Assembly (NCBI RefSeq): GCF_036227605.1
Contig: NZ_CP109487.1
Span: 3,670,001 to 3,734,000, forward strand
Direction: 5' to 3'
Length of the DNA: 64,000 nt
From: Streptomyces sp. NBC_01439
GTDB taxonomy: Bacteria; Actinomycetota; Actinomycetes; Streptomycetales; Streptomycetaceae
The position numbers and the translations under genes were made by a program. The notes beneath the pieces are model-generated. The model saw only the letters and a list, made by a program, of their open reading frames with translations. It was not told the origin of the DNA and searched no databases. Shown here in pieces: positions 32,599 through 40,221 of this stretch (positions within the stretch are counted from its first letter, which is position 1; every line of letters starts with the position of its first letter).

Positions 32599-32940
32599 AT
32601 GTCTCTCCCCCTGACCCGTCGGATCGCCCGTGCCGCGCTGCTCGTCGCAGCCGGGGCAGCGCCCGTGGTCGGTGCGGCCGGCGCGGCCAACGCCGCCGGT
32701 CTGGAGTCCGTGCCGCAGCTGGGCCAGCTCACCGCCCCCGACGCCGCCACGGACGCCGTCGGCAGCGCCACCAAGGCCCTGCCGGCCCCCGCCGCCGACG
32801 TGGCCGGTACGGCGCAGGGCCTGCTCGGCGGACTGCCCGCGGCGCAGGACCTGCCGGTGTCCTCGCTGCCGGTGTCCTCGCTGCCGACGTCCGGCGGCCT
32901 GCCGGCAGGGCTGCCGGGCGGCCTGCCGCTGGGCGGCTGA
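32599..32940 (+). CDS. Small secreted hydrophobic protein, 113 residues
   Basis: Signal peptide MSLPLTRRIARAALLVAAGA with cleavage after the ANA region near residue 32. The mature part is Pro/Ala/Leu/Gly-rich with short internal repeats (LPVSSLPVSSLPTSGGLP) and no cysteine. It resembles the compositionally biased exported proteins of Streptomyces that are often mislabelled ATP-binding. Function unknown; a surface or aggregation role would be speculation. AGGAGC precedes the ATG. A hairpin terminator follows. Confidence 0.7.
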   Translation: MSLPLTRRIARAALLVAAGAAPVVGAAGAANAAGLESVPQLGQLTAPDAATDAVGSATKALPAPAADVAGTAQGLLGGLPAAQDLPVSSLPVSSLPTSGGLPAGLPGGLPLGG

Positions 32941-32954
32941 CGCCGTAGGAACCG

Positions 32955-32992
32955 CCGAGGGGGCCGGGAGTGCGCACCCCCGGCCCCCTCGG
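32955..32992. terminator. Terminator after the small secreted protein gene
   Basis: 14-bp perfect stem CCGAGGGGGCCGGG/CCCGGCCCCCTCGG with a 10-base loop containing GTGCGCAC, between convergent genes. Confidence 0.8.
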
Positions 32993-33017
32993 GCGTCTGC
33001 GTCATGGCGCCCGGCGG

Positions 33018-34136
33018 TCAGCCGAGGCGCTTGACCGCCGCCTCGACCCGCTCGTCGGTGGCGGTGAAGGCGACGCGCACGAACCGTGCGCCCGCCTCGC
33101 CGTAGAAGTCGCCCGGCGCGACCAGGATGCCCAGGCCCGCGAGGTGGGCGACGGTGTCCCAGCAGGGCTCGTCACGGGTCACCCACAGGTACAGGCTCGC
33201 CTCGCTGTGCTCGACCCGGAAGCCGTGCGCCTCCAGGGCCGTGCGCAGGGCCGTGCGTCGGGCCGCGTAGCGCTCGCGCTGCTCCTCGACGTGCGCGTCG
33301 TCGCCGAGCGCGGCGACCGTGGCCGCCTGCACCGGGGCGGAGGTCATCATGCCGCCGTGCTTGCGGATCTGCAGCAGCTCACCGAGCACGTCCGCGTCAC
33401 CGGCGACGAAGGCCGCCCGGTAGCCCGCCAGGTTGGAGCGCTTGGAGAGGGAGTGGACGGCGACGATGCCCTCGTACGAGCCGCCGCAGACCTCGTCGTG
33501 GAGGACGGAGACGGGCTCGGCCTCCCAACCCAGCTCCAGGTAGCACTCGTCGCTGAAGAGCAGGATCCCGTGTTCGCGCGCCCAGGCCACGATCCGGACG
33601 AGGTCCTCCTTGGCGAGGACCTTGCCGGTGGGGTTGGACGGGGAGTTGAGCCAGAGCAGCTTCACACCGGCCGGGTCGAGCTCGGTGCCCGCGGGGTCAC
33701 TCGCAAATGTCTCAGCGTCGTAGACGACCGGCTCGGCGCCGCACAGCCGCGCGCCGACCTCGTAGGTGGGGTAGGCGAGCCGGGGGTAGGCGACCTTGTC
33801 CCCGGCGCCCAGCCCCAGCTGGGTCGGCAGCCAGGCCACCAGTTCCTTGGAGCCGACGACCGGCAGGACGTTGCGGTGTTCGGCGGCGCTCGCGCCGAGG
33901 CGGCCGCGGACCCAGCCGGTGATCGCGTCGCGCAGGGCGACGGTGCCCCACACGGTCGGGTAGCCCGGGGAGTCGGCGGCCTCGATCAGGGCGCGCTGGA
34001 TCAGCTGCGGGACCGGGTCCACGGGCGTGCCGACCGACAGGTCGACGATGCCGTCCGCGTGGGCCGCCGCCGTGGCCTTGTAGGGCTCCAGCTTGTCCCA
34101 GGGGAAGGCGGGAAGACGGTCGGATACTGCGGCCAC
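33018..34136 (-). CDS. dapC: Succinyldiaminopimelate transaminase
   Basis: 372-residue fold-type I aminotransferase. LLWLNSPSNPTGKV supplies the Asn, FSDECYLELGW the Asp/Tyr, and SLSKRSNLAGYRAAF the PLP lysine. It makes N-succinyl-LL-diaminopimelate from the oxo-acid, directly before the DapE step. I start at GTG 34136 (MAAVSDRLPAFPWDKLEPYK), where family members begin. It follows the ferredoxin gene by about 108 bases, the same order as Rv1177-Rv1178. Confidence 0.9.
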   Translation of the reverse strand: MAAVSDRLPAFPWDKLEPYKATAAAHADGIVDLSVGTPVDPVPQLIQRALIEAADSPGYPTVWGTVALRDAITGWVRGRLGASAAEHRNVLPVVGSKELVAWLPTQLGLGAGDKVAYPRLAYPTYEVGARLCGAEPVVYDAETFASDPAGTELDPAGVKLLWLNSPSNPTGKVLAKEDLVRIVAWAREHGILLFSDECYLELGWEAEPVSVLHDEVCGGSYEGIVAVHSLSKRSNLAGYRAAFVAGDADVLGELLQIRKHGGMMTSAPVQAATVAALGDDAHVEEQRERYAARRTALRTALEAHGFRVEHSEASLYLWVTRDEPCWDTVAHLAGLGILVAPGDFYGEAGARFVRVAFTATDERVEAAVKRLG

Positions 34137-34244
34137 GGTGGTCTCTGCTCTCTCTGAGTGCTGGTGTGTACGGGTGCCGGAAACACGTCGGTCCCGTGCG
34201 GCGGGAAGGCCGTACGGGACCGAGGGGCGCATCTGCCTGGAAGG

Positions 34245-34574
34245 TCAGTGCTCGCCGTTGATACCGGCGGGCAGCGCCGCGACGAAGGGGTGGTCGCGCT
34301 CGATCAGGCCCAGCTTGGAGGCACCACCGGGCGAACCGAGCTCGTCGAAGAACTCGACGTTCGCCTTGTAGTAGTCCTTCCACTCCTCCGGGGTGTCGTC
34401 CTCGTAGAAGATGGCCTCGACCGGGCAGACCGGCTCACACGCACCACAGTCGACGCACTCGTCCGGGTGGATGTACAAGGACCGCTGGCCCTCGTAGATG
34501 CAGTCGACGGGGCACTCTTCGATGCATGCCTTGTCCTTGACGTCGACACAAGGCTCCGCGATGACGTAGGTCAC
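34245..34574 (-). CDS. fdxA: Seven-iron ferredoxin (3Fe-4S/4Fe-4S)
   Basis: 109 residues. The first cluster motif is C-x7-C-x3-CP around CVDVKDKACIEECPVDC; the second is CVDCGACEPVCP, the standard 4Fe-4S motif. It is a soluble electron carrier for P450s or Fe-S enzymes. GTG 34574 with GAGGAGG upstream. The pairing with dapC is conserved in actinobacteria, although no functional link is known. It is divergent from the GNAT gene. Confidence 0.95.
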   Translation of the reverse strand: MTYVIAEPCVDVKDKACIEECPVDCIYEGQRSLYIHPDECVDCGACEPVCPVEAIFYEDDTPEEWKDYYKANVEFFDELGSPGGASKLGLIERDHPFVAALPAGINGEH

Positions 34575-34691
34575 GCTCTCGTTCCTCCTCGGTAGGGCTG
34601 TCCATATCGCGCGGGAGCGCGGCGTCGTCGATGCCCGCACCTAGTATCTCCGTTCCCGGGCACGATCCGAACAGGAGGGGCGGACAGAGCT

Positions 34692-35678
34692 GTGGAAATC
34701 ACTGCCGGTGGACTGCTGGAGGTCCGTATCACCCCGGCTGACGTGGGTAAACGAGTCTCTGTACGACGGGTGGAGGCCGTAGTGAGCGGATCACCCGAGT
34801 TCACGGACACGGTCGGGGTTCTCACATCCTGGGACCAGGGTGTGCTGCTGATCACAAAGAAGGACGGACGATCCGTCCGCATCTCGGAATCTTCGCTGGT
34901 CGCGGGCAAGATCGTGCCTCCGGCGCCGGCCCGGCGGCGGGGTCCCGCGGCCTCCTTCGAGGAGCTCTCGCGGGTCGCCGCGCGGGCCTGGCAGCCGCTG
35001 GAGAGCGAGCAGCTGGGCGGGTGGACGCTGCGGGCGGCCGCCGGATTCACCCGGCGGGCCAATTCGGTGCTGCCGCTCGGCGACCCGGGGATACCGCTGG
35101 ACGATGCACTCGCGCGGGTGACCTCCTGGTACGCGCAGCGGTCGCTTCCGGCGTACGTGCAGGTCGCGACGGGGGCCGCGGGCACCCAGGAGATGCTCGG
35201 CGCGGAGCTGGAACGGCGCGGGTGGGCGTCCGAGGTGTCGGCGGAGGTCCGGATCGGGGCGCTGGCCCCGGTGGCCGACGTGGACGCGCCCGCGGCCGGG
35301 GACCTGCGCCTGACCCGCGTCCCGGACGAGGAGTGGCTCGGGCGCTACGGGAAGGTCAGCGACCCGGACCTGGCCCGGCGGATGCTGGTGGAAGGGCCGT
35401 CGGTGTGGTTCGCGGCGCTGCCCGGGGGCCGGGCCATCGGGCGCTGCGTGGTGGACGGGCGGTGGGCCGGCTTCGCTGCGGTGACCGTGGATCCCGCGCA
35501 CCGGCGGGAGGGCCTGGCGACGGCGGTGATGGCCGCGCTGGCCCGGCGGGCGCTGGAGGAGGGCGCGTCGGCGGCGTGGCTCCAGGTCGAGACGGACAAT
35601 CCGGGGGCGCTGGCGCTGTACGACGGGCTGGGCTTCGCGAGGCACCACGCGTACCACCACTACCGGGCGGCCTCGTGA
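34692..35678 (+). CDS. GNAT family N-acetyltransferase, cg3035/Rv0428c type
   Basis: 328 residues. An N-terminal SH3-like barrel (VGKRVSVRRVEAVVSGSPEF, VLLITKKDGRSVRISES) precedes a two-lobed GNAT region. The acetyl-CoA site is in AAVTVDPAHRREGLATAVMAAL and AWLQVETDNPGALALYDGLGF. Family members acetylate small amines or proteins; the substrate is unknown. Start GTG 34692, with AGGAGGGG about 12 bases upstream. The stop overlaps the start of the transglutaminase-like gene, so they form a two-gene unit. Confidence 0.88.
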   Translation: MEITAGGLLEVRITPADVGKRVSVRRVEAVVSGSPEFTDTVGVLTSWDQGVLLITKKDGRSVRISESSLVAGKIVPPAPARRRGPAASFEELSRVAARAWQPLESEQLGGWTLRAAAGFTRRANSVLPLGDPGIPLDDALARVTSWYAQRSLPAYVQVATGAAGTQEMLGAELERRGWASEVSAEVRIGALAPVADVDAPAAGDLRLTRVPDEEWLGRYGKVSDPDLARRMLVEGPSVWFAALPGGRAIGRCVVDGRWAGFAAVTVDPAHRREGLATAVMAALARRALEEGASAAWLQVETDNPGALALYDGLGFARHHAYHHYRAAS

Positions 35679-36469
35679 GTGCGGCGGGCTGGCGGGAGCA
35701 GTTCGCGGCCGAGGCCCGGGCGGAGCGGCCGGACCTGGCGCTGCTGTGCCTGCTGCTGGCCACCGAGGGGGATCCGGCGCTGGACGAACGCGCCATGGAC
35801 TGGGCGCAGATCGAGCTGGACCGGCTGGCCGGGATGCTGCCGTACGGGCTGCGCGGCGGGCGGGCGTGGGCGAACGCGGTGACGGAACTGCTGGGTGGGC
35901 GCCTCGGGTTCCACGGCACCCCGGCGGACTACGACCGGCTGTCGTCCTCGCTGCTGCACGAGGTACTGAGGCGGCGGCGCGGGCTGCCGATCCTCCTGTC
36001 GGTGGTGTGGCTGGAGGTGGCCCGGCGGGCCGGGGCGCCGGTGTACGGGCTGGGTCTGCCGGGGCACTTCGTGGTGGGCTTCGGGGACCCGGAGGAGGGC
36101 GTGGTGGTGGACCCGTTCGCGGGCGGCGCGTCCCTGGGCACGGGGGCGGCGGAGCTGGCGTCGGGGCCGCGCGAGCCCGCCCGGACGCTGGACATCGTGC
36201 AGCGGATCCTGGGGAACGTCCGGGCCTGGGCCTCGGCCCGCCCGGAGCAGTCGGGGGTGGCCCTGTGGGCGGTGGAGCTGTCGCTGCTGCTGCCGTCGCA
36301 TCCGGCGGCGCTGCGGTACGAGCGGGCGCGGCTGCTGGTGGAGCGGGGCTCCTTCCAGGAGGGGGCGGCCGAGCTCGACGCGTACGCCGGGGTGGTCTCG
36401 GCGGTGGACGCCGACGCGGCGGCCCGGATCCACGCGGAGGCCGCCTCCGCCCGCGCCCTCCTGAACTGA
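35675..36469 (+). CDS. Transglutaminase-like (SirB1/YchA family) protein
   Basis: 264 residues with the SirB1 N-terminal transglutaminase-like domain (RRRRGLPILLSVVWLEVARRAGAPVYGLGLPGHFVVGF, then VVVDPFAGG) and a C-terminal TPR-like helical tail (LRYERARLLVERGSFQEGAAELDAY). The Cys of active transglutaminases is not obvious, so it may be non-catalytic. Coupled to the GNAT gene. Confidence 0.85.
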   Translation: MSAAGWREQFAAEARAERPDLALLCLLLATEGDPALDERAMDWAQIELDRLAGMLPYGLRGGRAWANAVTELLGGRLGFHGTPADYDRLSSSLLHEVLRRRRGLPILLSVVWLEVARRAGAPVYGLGLPGHFVVGFGDPEEGVVVDPFAGGASLGTGAAELASGPREPARTLDIVQRILGNVRAWASARPEQSGVALWAVELSLLLPSHPAALRYERARLLVERGSFQEGAAELDAYAGVVSAVDADAAARIHAEAASARALLN

Positions 36470-36485
36470 CCGGGCTCCGCCCCTC

Positions 36486-36580
36486 GCCTCGCCGGCGCTG
36501 GTTCCAGCCTCGCCGGCGTGGCTGAAGTTGGCCCCGGAGCAGCCGGATGAGGTGGCGGGGCCGGGTAGCCGGCGGGGCTG
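36486..36580. repeat. Degenerate Streptomyces-type intergenic inverted repeat
   Basis: GCCTCGCCGGCG occurs twice in direct orientation (36487-36498 and 36507-36518). CAGCCTCGCCGGC at 36505-36517 has an imperfect inverted partner GCCGGCGGGGCTG at 36568-36580. It resembles the CAGCCCCGCCGGCG element common in Streptomyces intergenic gaps. It lies between convergent genes and may act as terminator or palindromic repeat. Confidence 0.45.
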
Positions 36581-36586
36581 CGGGGG

Positions 36587-37204
36587 CTAGAGCCAGCCCT
36601 TTTCGCGGGCCACGCGCACGGCTTCGGCGCGGTTGCGCGCCGCCAGTTTCTGGATCGCCGTCGAGAGGTAGTTGCGGACCGTGCCCTGGGACAGGTGGAG
36701 CCGCGCCGCGAGTTCCGCGTTGGTCGCGCCGCTCTCCGCCTCCCGCAGGACCTCCCGTTCGCGGTCCGTCAGCGGGTTCGCGCCCTCCGCGAGGGCGGCC
36801 GCGGCCAGGGTGGGGTCGATGACGCGCTCCCCCTGGAGGACCTTGCGCACGGCGGCCGCCAGCTGCGCGGCCGGGGCGTCCTTGACCAGGAAGGCGGAGG
36901 CGCCCGCCTCCATTGCGCCGCGGAGGTAGCCGGGGCGGCCGAAGGTGGTGAGGATGACGATCCGCAGGGCGGGGAGTTCGGCGTGCAGGGCGGCGGCCGC
37001 CTCGATGCCCGTCATGCCCGGCATCTCGATGTCCAGCAGGGCCACGTTCACGTCGTGCGCGCGGGCCGCTGCCAACACCTCGTCACCGCGGGCCACCTGG
37101 ACCCGTACCTCGATGTCGGGTTCCAGGCCGAGCAGCGCGGCGAGGGCCTCGCGGACCATCGACTGGTCCTCCGCCAGGAGGATGCGGATGGGACGTGAGG
37201 TCAT
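36587..37204 (-). CDS. NarL/FixJ (DesR-like) response regulator
   Basis: 205 residues. A receiver domain with acidic pair ED (12-13), phospho-acceptor Asp58 in ALLDIEMPG and Lys in FLVKDAP is followed by a LuxR-type helix-turn-helix (LTDREREVLREAESGATNAELAARLHLS). The ATG overlaps the histidine kinase stop (ATGA). It completes a four-gene operon: ABC ATPase, permease, kinase, regulator. By family it probably controls its own operon; a perfect inverted repeat lies over that operon's promoter. Confidence 0.93.
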   Translation of the reverse strand: MTSRPIRILLAEDQSMVREALAALLGLEPDIEVRVQVARGDEVLAAARAHDVNVALLDIEMPGMTGIEAAAALHAELPALRIVILTTFGRPGYLRGAMEAGASAFLVKDAPAAQLAAAVRKVLQGERVIDPTLAAAALAEGANPLTDREREVLREAESGATNAELAARLHLSQGTVRNYLSTAIQKLAARNRAEAVRVAREKGWL

Positions 37205-38379
37205 GGTCGCGATCCTAGGGGGACTCGGGCGGTGAGGGCGAAGCCGGTCCGGCCGGTGGGGCCCGCCGACAGGGTGCCGCCGAGCGCCTCCAGACGTTCC
37301 GTCAGGCCGGTCAGGCCGTTTCCGGGGCTGCACTGGCCGCCGCTCGTGCCGTCGTCCGTGACGGTCAGCTGCAGGACCGGCCCGTCGAGGGTCTGGCTGG
37401 TCTCCAGCGTGACCCGGCAGCGCTTGGCTCCGCTGTGCCGCACCACGTTCGTCACCGCTTCGCGCAGGGACCAGGCCAGGGCCGCTTCCGCCGCCTCCGG
37501 GAGGTCGTCGGCCGGCGGCGGCGGGAGGTCGGCCAGGACGCCCGCCGCGGCCAGGGCCGTGCGCGCGCCGGCGAGTTCGCCGGGCAGGGTGGGCCGCCGG
37601 TAGCCGCTCACCGCTTCGCGCACGTCGACCAGCGCCTGCCGGCTGACCTGCTCGATGTCGGCGACCTGCTGGGCGGCCGCCTCCGGCTGCCCGGGCAGCA
37701 TCCGGCCCGCCAGCTCGCTCTTGAGCGTGATCAGCGACAGCGAGTGCCCCAGCAGGTCGTGCAGGTCGCGGGCCATCCGCAGCCGTTCCTCGTTGGCCGC
37801 GAGCTGGGCCACGGTGGCCCGGGCCGCGCGCAGCTCCAGCGTGGTGCGGATCATCGCCCGGATCCCGACCATCGCGTAGCCGCCCATGAGGGCGGGGATG
37901 AGCAGGCCCGCCAGGTAGGCGGTGCCGTCCGGGACCGCGTTCGCCGTGATCGCCAGCAGGGCGGTGGTGCCGAGGACGGTCCAGCGGGAGTACTGGGCCG
38001 GCAGCGCGGCTCCGGAGGAGATGGACACGTAGACGAAGAGGACGAGCCATTCGCGGCCCAGCGCCAGCGACAGGACCACGGCCACGGCGGAGAGCACCGT
38101 CAGGGAGAACAGCACCCGGCGGACCGGCAGCGGGGGGACGGTGTGGAAGACCAGCACCAGGTACCAGACGACGAAGACGGCGAGGCCCAGGCCGCCGAGC
38201 ACCCGGGCCCCGGGGCTGTGCCCGCCGCCGGCCAGGTCGGCGACGGGGGCGCTCAGGTAGAACAGCCAGACGCTGATCCAGAGCACCTTCACCATCTTCT
38301 GGTGGCGGTTCTCGGGCCGCTTGGCGAGTTCCGAGAAGTCCCGGTCGTCGTCTTCCTTCGTCAGCGCCACGGGTTTCAT
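37201..38379 (-). CDS. DesK-like sensor histidine kinase
   Basis: 392 residues. Four to five membrane helices at about 30-175, then HisKA_3 dimerisation domain with phospho-acceptor His207 in ARDLHDLLGHSLS and an HATPase_c domain (REAVTNVVRHSGAKRC with the N box; DDGTSGG and GNGLTGLTERL as G boxes). It senses a membrane or envelope cue. It overlaps the permease stop by 4 bases and the regulator start by 4 bases. Confidence 0.93.
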   Translation of the reverse strand: MKPVALTKEDDDRDFSELAKRPENRHQKMVKVLWISVWLFYLSAPVADLAGGGHSPGARVLGGLGLAVFVVWYLVLVFHTVPPLPVRRVLFSLTVLSAVAVVLSLALGREWLVLFVYVSISSGAALPAQYSRWTVLGTTALLAITANAVPDGTAYLAGLLIPALMGGYAMVGIRAMIRTTLELRAARATVAQLAANEERLRMARDLHDLLGHSLSLITLKSELAGRMLPGQPEAAAQQVADIEQVSRQALVDVREAVSGYRRPTLPGELAGARTALAAAGVLADLPPPPADDLPEAAEAALAWSLREAVTNVVRHSGAKRCRVTLETSQTLDGPVLQLTVTDDGTSGGQCSPGNGLTGLTERLEALGGTLSAGPTGRTGFALTARVPLGSRP

Positions 38380-39116
38380 GCCTTCAGTGAGTCCTTGCGG
38401 TACAACCAGGCGGCCGCACCGGTGAACAGTACGAAGTACACCGCGAGGAGCACCACGTCCCCGGCCCGGGGCGCGCCGCCGAGCTCGATGGCCTGGCCCA
38501 GGCCCGCGTAGGCGTGGGTGGGGAGCCACTCGCAGATGTTCTGGAGCCACTGCGGGAAGTTCGCGGTGGGCATCCACAGGCCGCCGAGGATCGACAGGGC
38601 GAAGTAGACGAGCATCGTGATGGGGCGGACGTTGTCCCCGCTGGCCAGGTAGCCGAGGGCGACGCCGAGGGCGGCGAAGACCAGACTGCCGGCCCAGATC
38701 GAGCCGGTGAGGGCGAGCCACTGCCAGGCGTCGAACCGTACGCCCTTCACGGCGGCCGCCACCGCGAAGACGACCAGGATGGCGGGGAGCGAGAGCACTC
38801 CGGCGCCCGCCGTCTTGGCGAGGACGTAGCCGCGGCCGGGGAGGGCGGTGAGGCGCAGCTGGCGGACCCAGCCCTTCTCCCGTTCCTTGGCGATGCGTTC
38901 GCTGTTGCCCATCAGGACGGCGGTCAGGGCGCCGAAGGAGGCCATGGCGACCATGTAGAAGGCGGGCATGGTCAGTTCGGTGCCCATGACCTTGGTGGTG
39001 CCGTCGAGGGTGCCGCCGAGCATCAGGAACAGGGCGGCCGGGTAAAGGATCGTGAAGAAGAGGTACTTCTTGTTCCGCAGGGCGCGGACGATCTCCAGCT
39101 TGATGAGGGCGTTCAC
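38376..39116 (-). CDS. ABC-2 type transporter permease
   Basis: 246 residues with six membrane helices of the ABC-2 type (KKYLFFTILYPAALFLMLGG; VLSLPAILVVFAVAAAV; ITMLVYFALSILGG; VVLLAVYFVLFTGAAAWLY). Partner of the upstream ATPase, whose stop overlaps this start. The substrate is probably a lipid, antibiotic or peptide exported from the membrane. The association with a DesK/R-type two-component pair recalls stress-inducible export systems of Gram-positive bacteria. Confidence 0.9.
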   Translation of the reverse strand: MNALIKLEIVRALRNKKYLFFTILYPAALFLMLGGTLDGTTKVMGTELTMPAFYMVAMASFGALTAVLMGNSERIAKEREKGWVRQLRLTALPGRGYVLAKTAGAGVLSLPAILVVFAVAAAVKGVRFDAWQWLALTGSIWAGSLVFAALGVALGYLASGDNVRPITMLVYFALSILGGLWMPTANFPQWLQNICEWLPTHAYAGLGQAIELGGAPRAGDVVLLAVYFVLFTGAAAWLYRKDSLKA

Positions 39117-40057
39117 TGGGTGGCCTCCTCGGCCTCGGTGAGGGCGATGAAGGCCTGTTCCAGGCCGAGGCCCGCGACCTCCAGATTACGGGGGTACAGC
39201 CCGAGCGCGTAGACGGCGTGGACGGTGGCATCGGCGTCGCGGGACTGGATGCGTACGGTGTCGCCGTGGTGCTCGAAGGCCGTCAGGAAGGGCAGGGCGC
39301 GCAGGCGCTCGATGTCGGTGCCGGCGGCGCCGGGCAGGTCGAAGGAGATCTTCCGGGCCCCGGCCTTGGCCTTGATCTCGGCGGCGGTGCCGTCCGCGAG
39401 CAGCCGGCCCTTGCTGAGCACCAGGACCCGGTCGGCGATCGCGTCGGCCTCTTCCAGGTAGTGGGTGGCGAAGAGGACGGTGCGGCCCTGGTCGGCCTGT
39501 TCCCGCATGGTGGCCCAGAAGGCCTGGCGGGCGGTGACGTCCATGCCGGTGGTCGGCTCGTCGAGCACGATCAGGTCGTTGTGGCCGGCCGTGGCGAGCG
39601 CGAAGCGCACGCGCTGCTCCTGGCCGCCGGAGAGCTTGTCGACCCGGCGGTCGGCGATCTTGTCGATGCCGGCCCGGGAGAGCACCTGGTCGACCGGGTG
39701 CGGCCGCGGGTGCAGGGCGCAGCCGAGGGCGACGACCTCCCGCACGGTCACCTCCTCCATCAGGCCGCCGCTCTGCAGCATCGCGCCGACCCGGCCGGCG
39801 GCGACGGCCTCGCGCGGGGTGGTGCCGAAGATCCGGACGGAGCCGGAGTCGGCGGGGCGCAGGCCGAGGAGGAGGTCGAGGGTGGAGGACTTGCCGGCGC
39901 CGTTGGGGCCGAGGAGCGCGACGGTCTCGCCCGGGTGGAGCGTGAGGGTGAGGCCGTCGACCGCCCGGACCGTGCCGTAGTTCTTGGTCACGTTCTCGAA
40001 GCTGACCGCGCTGTCGGTGGTGGGCTTCGCGATGCGTGTCGCGGTCGTCGTCGTCAT
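39113..40057 (-). CDS. ABC transporter ATP-binding protein (DrrA-like)
   Basis: 314 residues. Walker A LGPNGAGKSS, Q-loop, signature LSGGQEQRVRFA, Walker B DLIVLDEPTTGMD and H-loop FATHYLEEADA. The C-terminal extension (KAGARKISFDLPGAAGTDIERL) is typical of ABC-2 export ATPases. It is the first gene of the ABC/two-component operon, and all genes overlap by 4 bases. Confidence 0.93.
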   Translation of the reverse strand: MTTTTATRIAKPTTDSAVSFENVTKNYGTVRAVDGLTLTLHPGETVALLGPNGAGKSSTLDLLLGLRPADSGSVRIFGTTPREAVAAGRVGAMLQSGGLMEEVTVREVVALGCALHPRPHPVDQVLSRAGIDKIADRRVDKLSGGQEQRVRFALATAGHNDLIVLDEPTTGMDVTARQAFWATMREQADQGRTVLFATHYLEEADAIADRVLVLSKGRLLADGTAAEIKAKAGARKISFDLPGAAGTDIERLRALPFLTAFEHHGDTVRIQSRDADATVHAVYALGLYPRNLEVAGLGLEQAFIALTEAEEATQ

Positions 40058-40116
40058 GGAAAGAGGTTCGCCCGTACGGGGTCCCGCGCGGCAGTGTCGG
40101 GCGTCGTGCGTGCCGG

Positions 40117-40130
40117 ATGACAGATGTCAT
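40117..40130 (-). promoter_or_regulatory. Perfect inverted repeat, candidate response-regulator site
   Basis: ATGACA-GA-TGTCAT, fully symmetric in its 6-bp arms, 60 bases before the ABC ATPase start codon. On the minus strand the proximal TGTCAT arm lies 18 bp from GACACT, a plausible -10. The repeat therefore covers the -35 position, as for a class II activator site. Confidence 0.55.
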
Positions 40131-40143
40131 GCGGTGGACGTGA

Positions 40144-40178
40144 CGGTGCCCCCGCCCGTGATGCGGGCGGGGGCACCG
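40144..40178. terminator. Strong terminator after the large membrane protein gene
   Basis: 15-bp perfect stem CGGTGCCCCCGCCCG/CGGGCGGGGGCACCG with a TGATG loop, 44 bases beyond the stop codon at 40222 on the minus strand and upstream of the ABC/two-component operon promoter. Confidence 0.85.
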
Positions 40179-40221
40179 GTCGGCCGATCCGCAAGGGACC
40201 CGGCAAGGTCCGGAGGGACGG

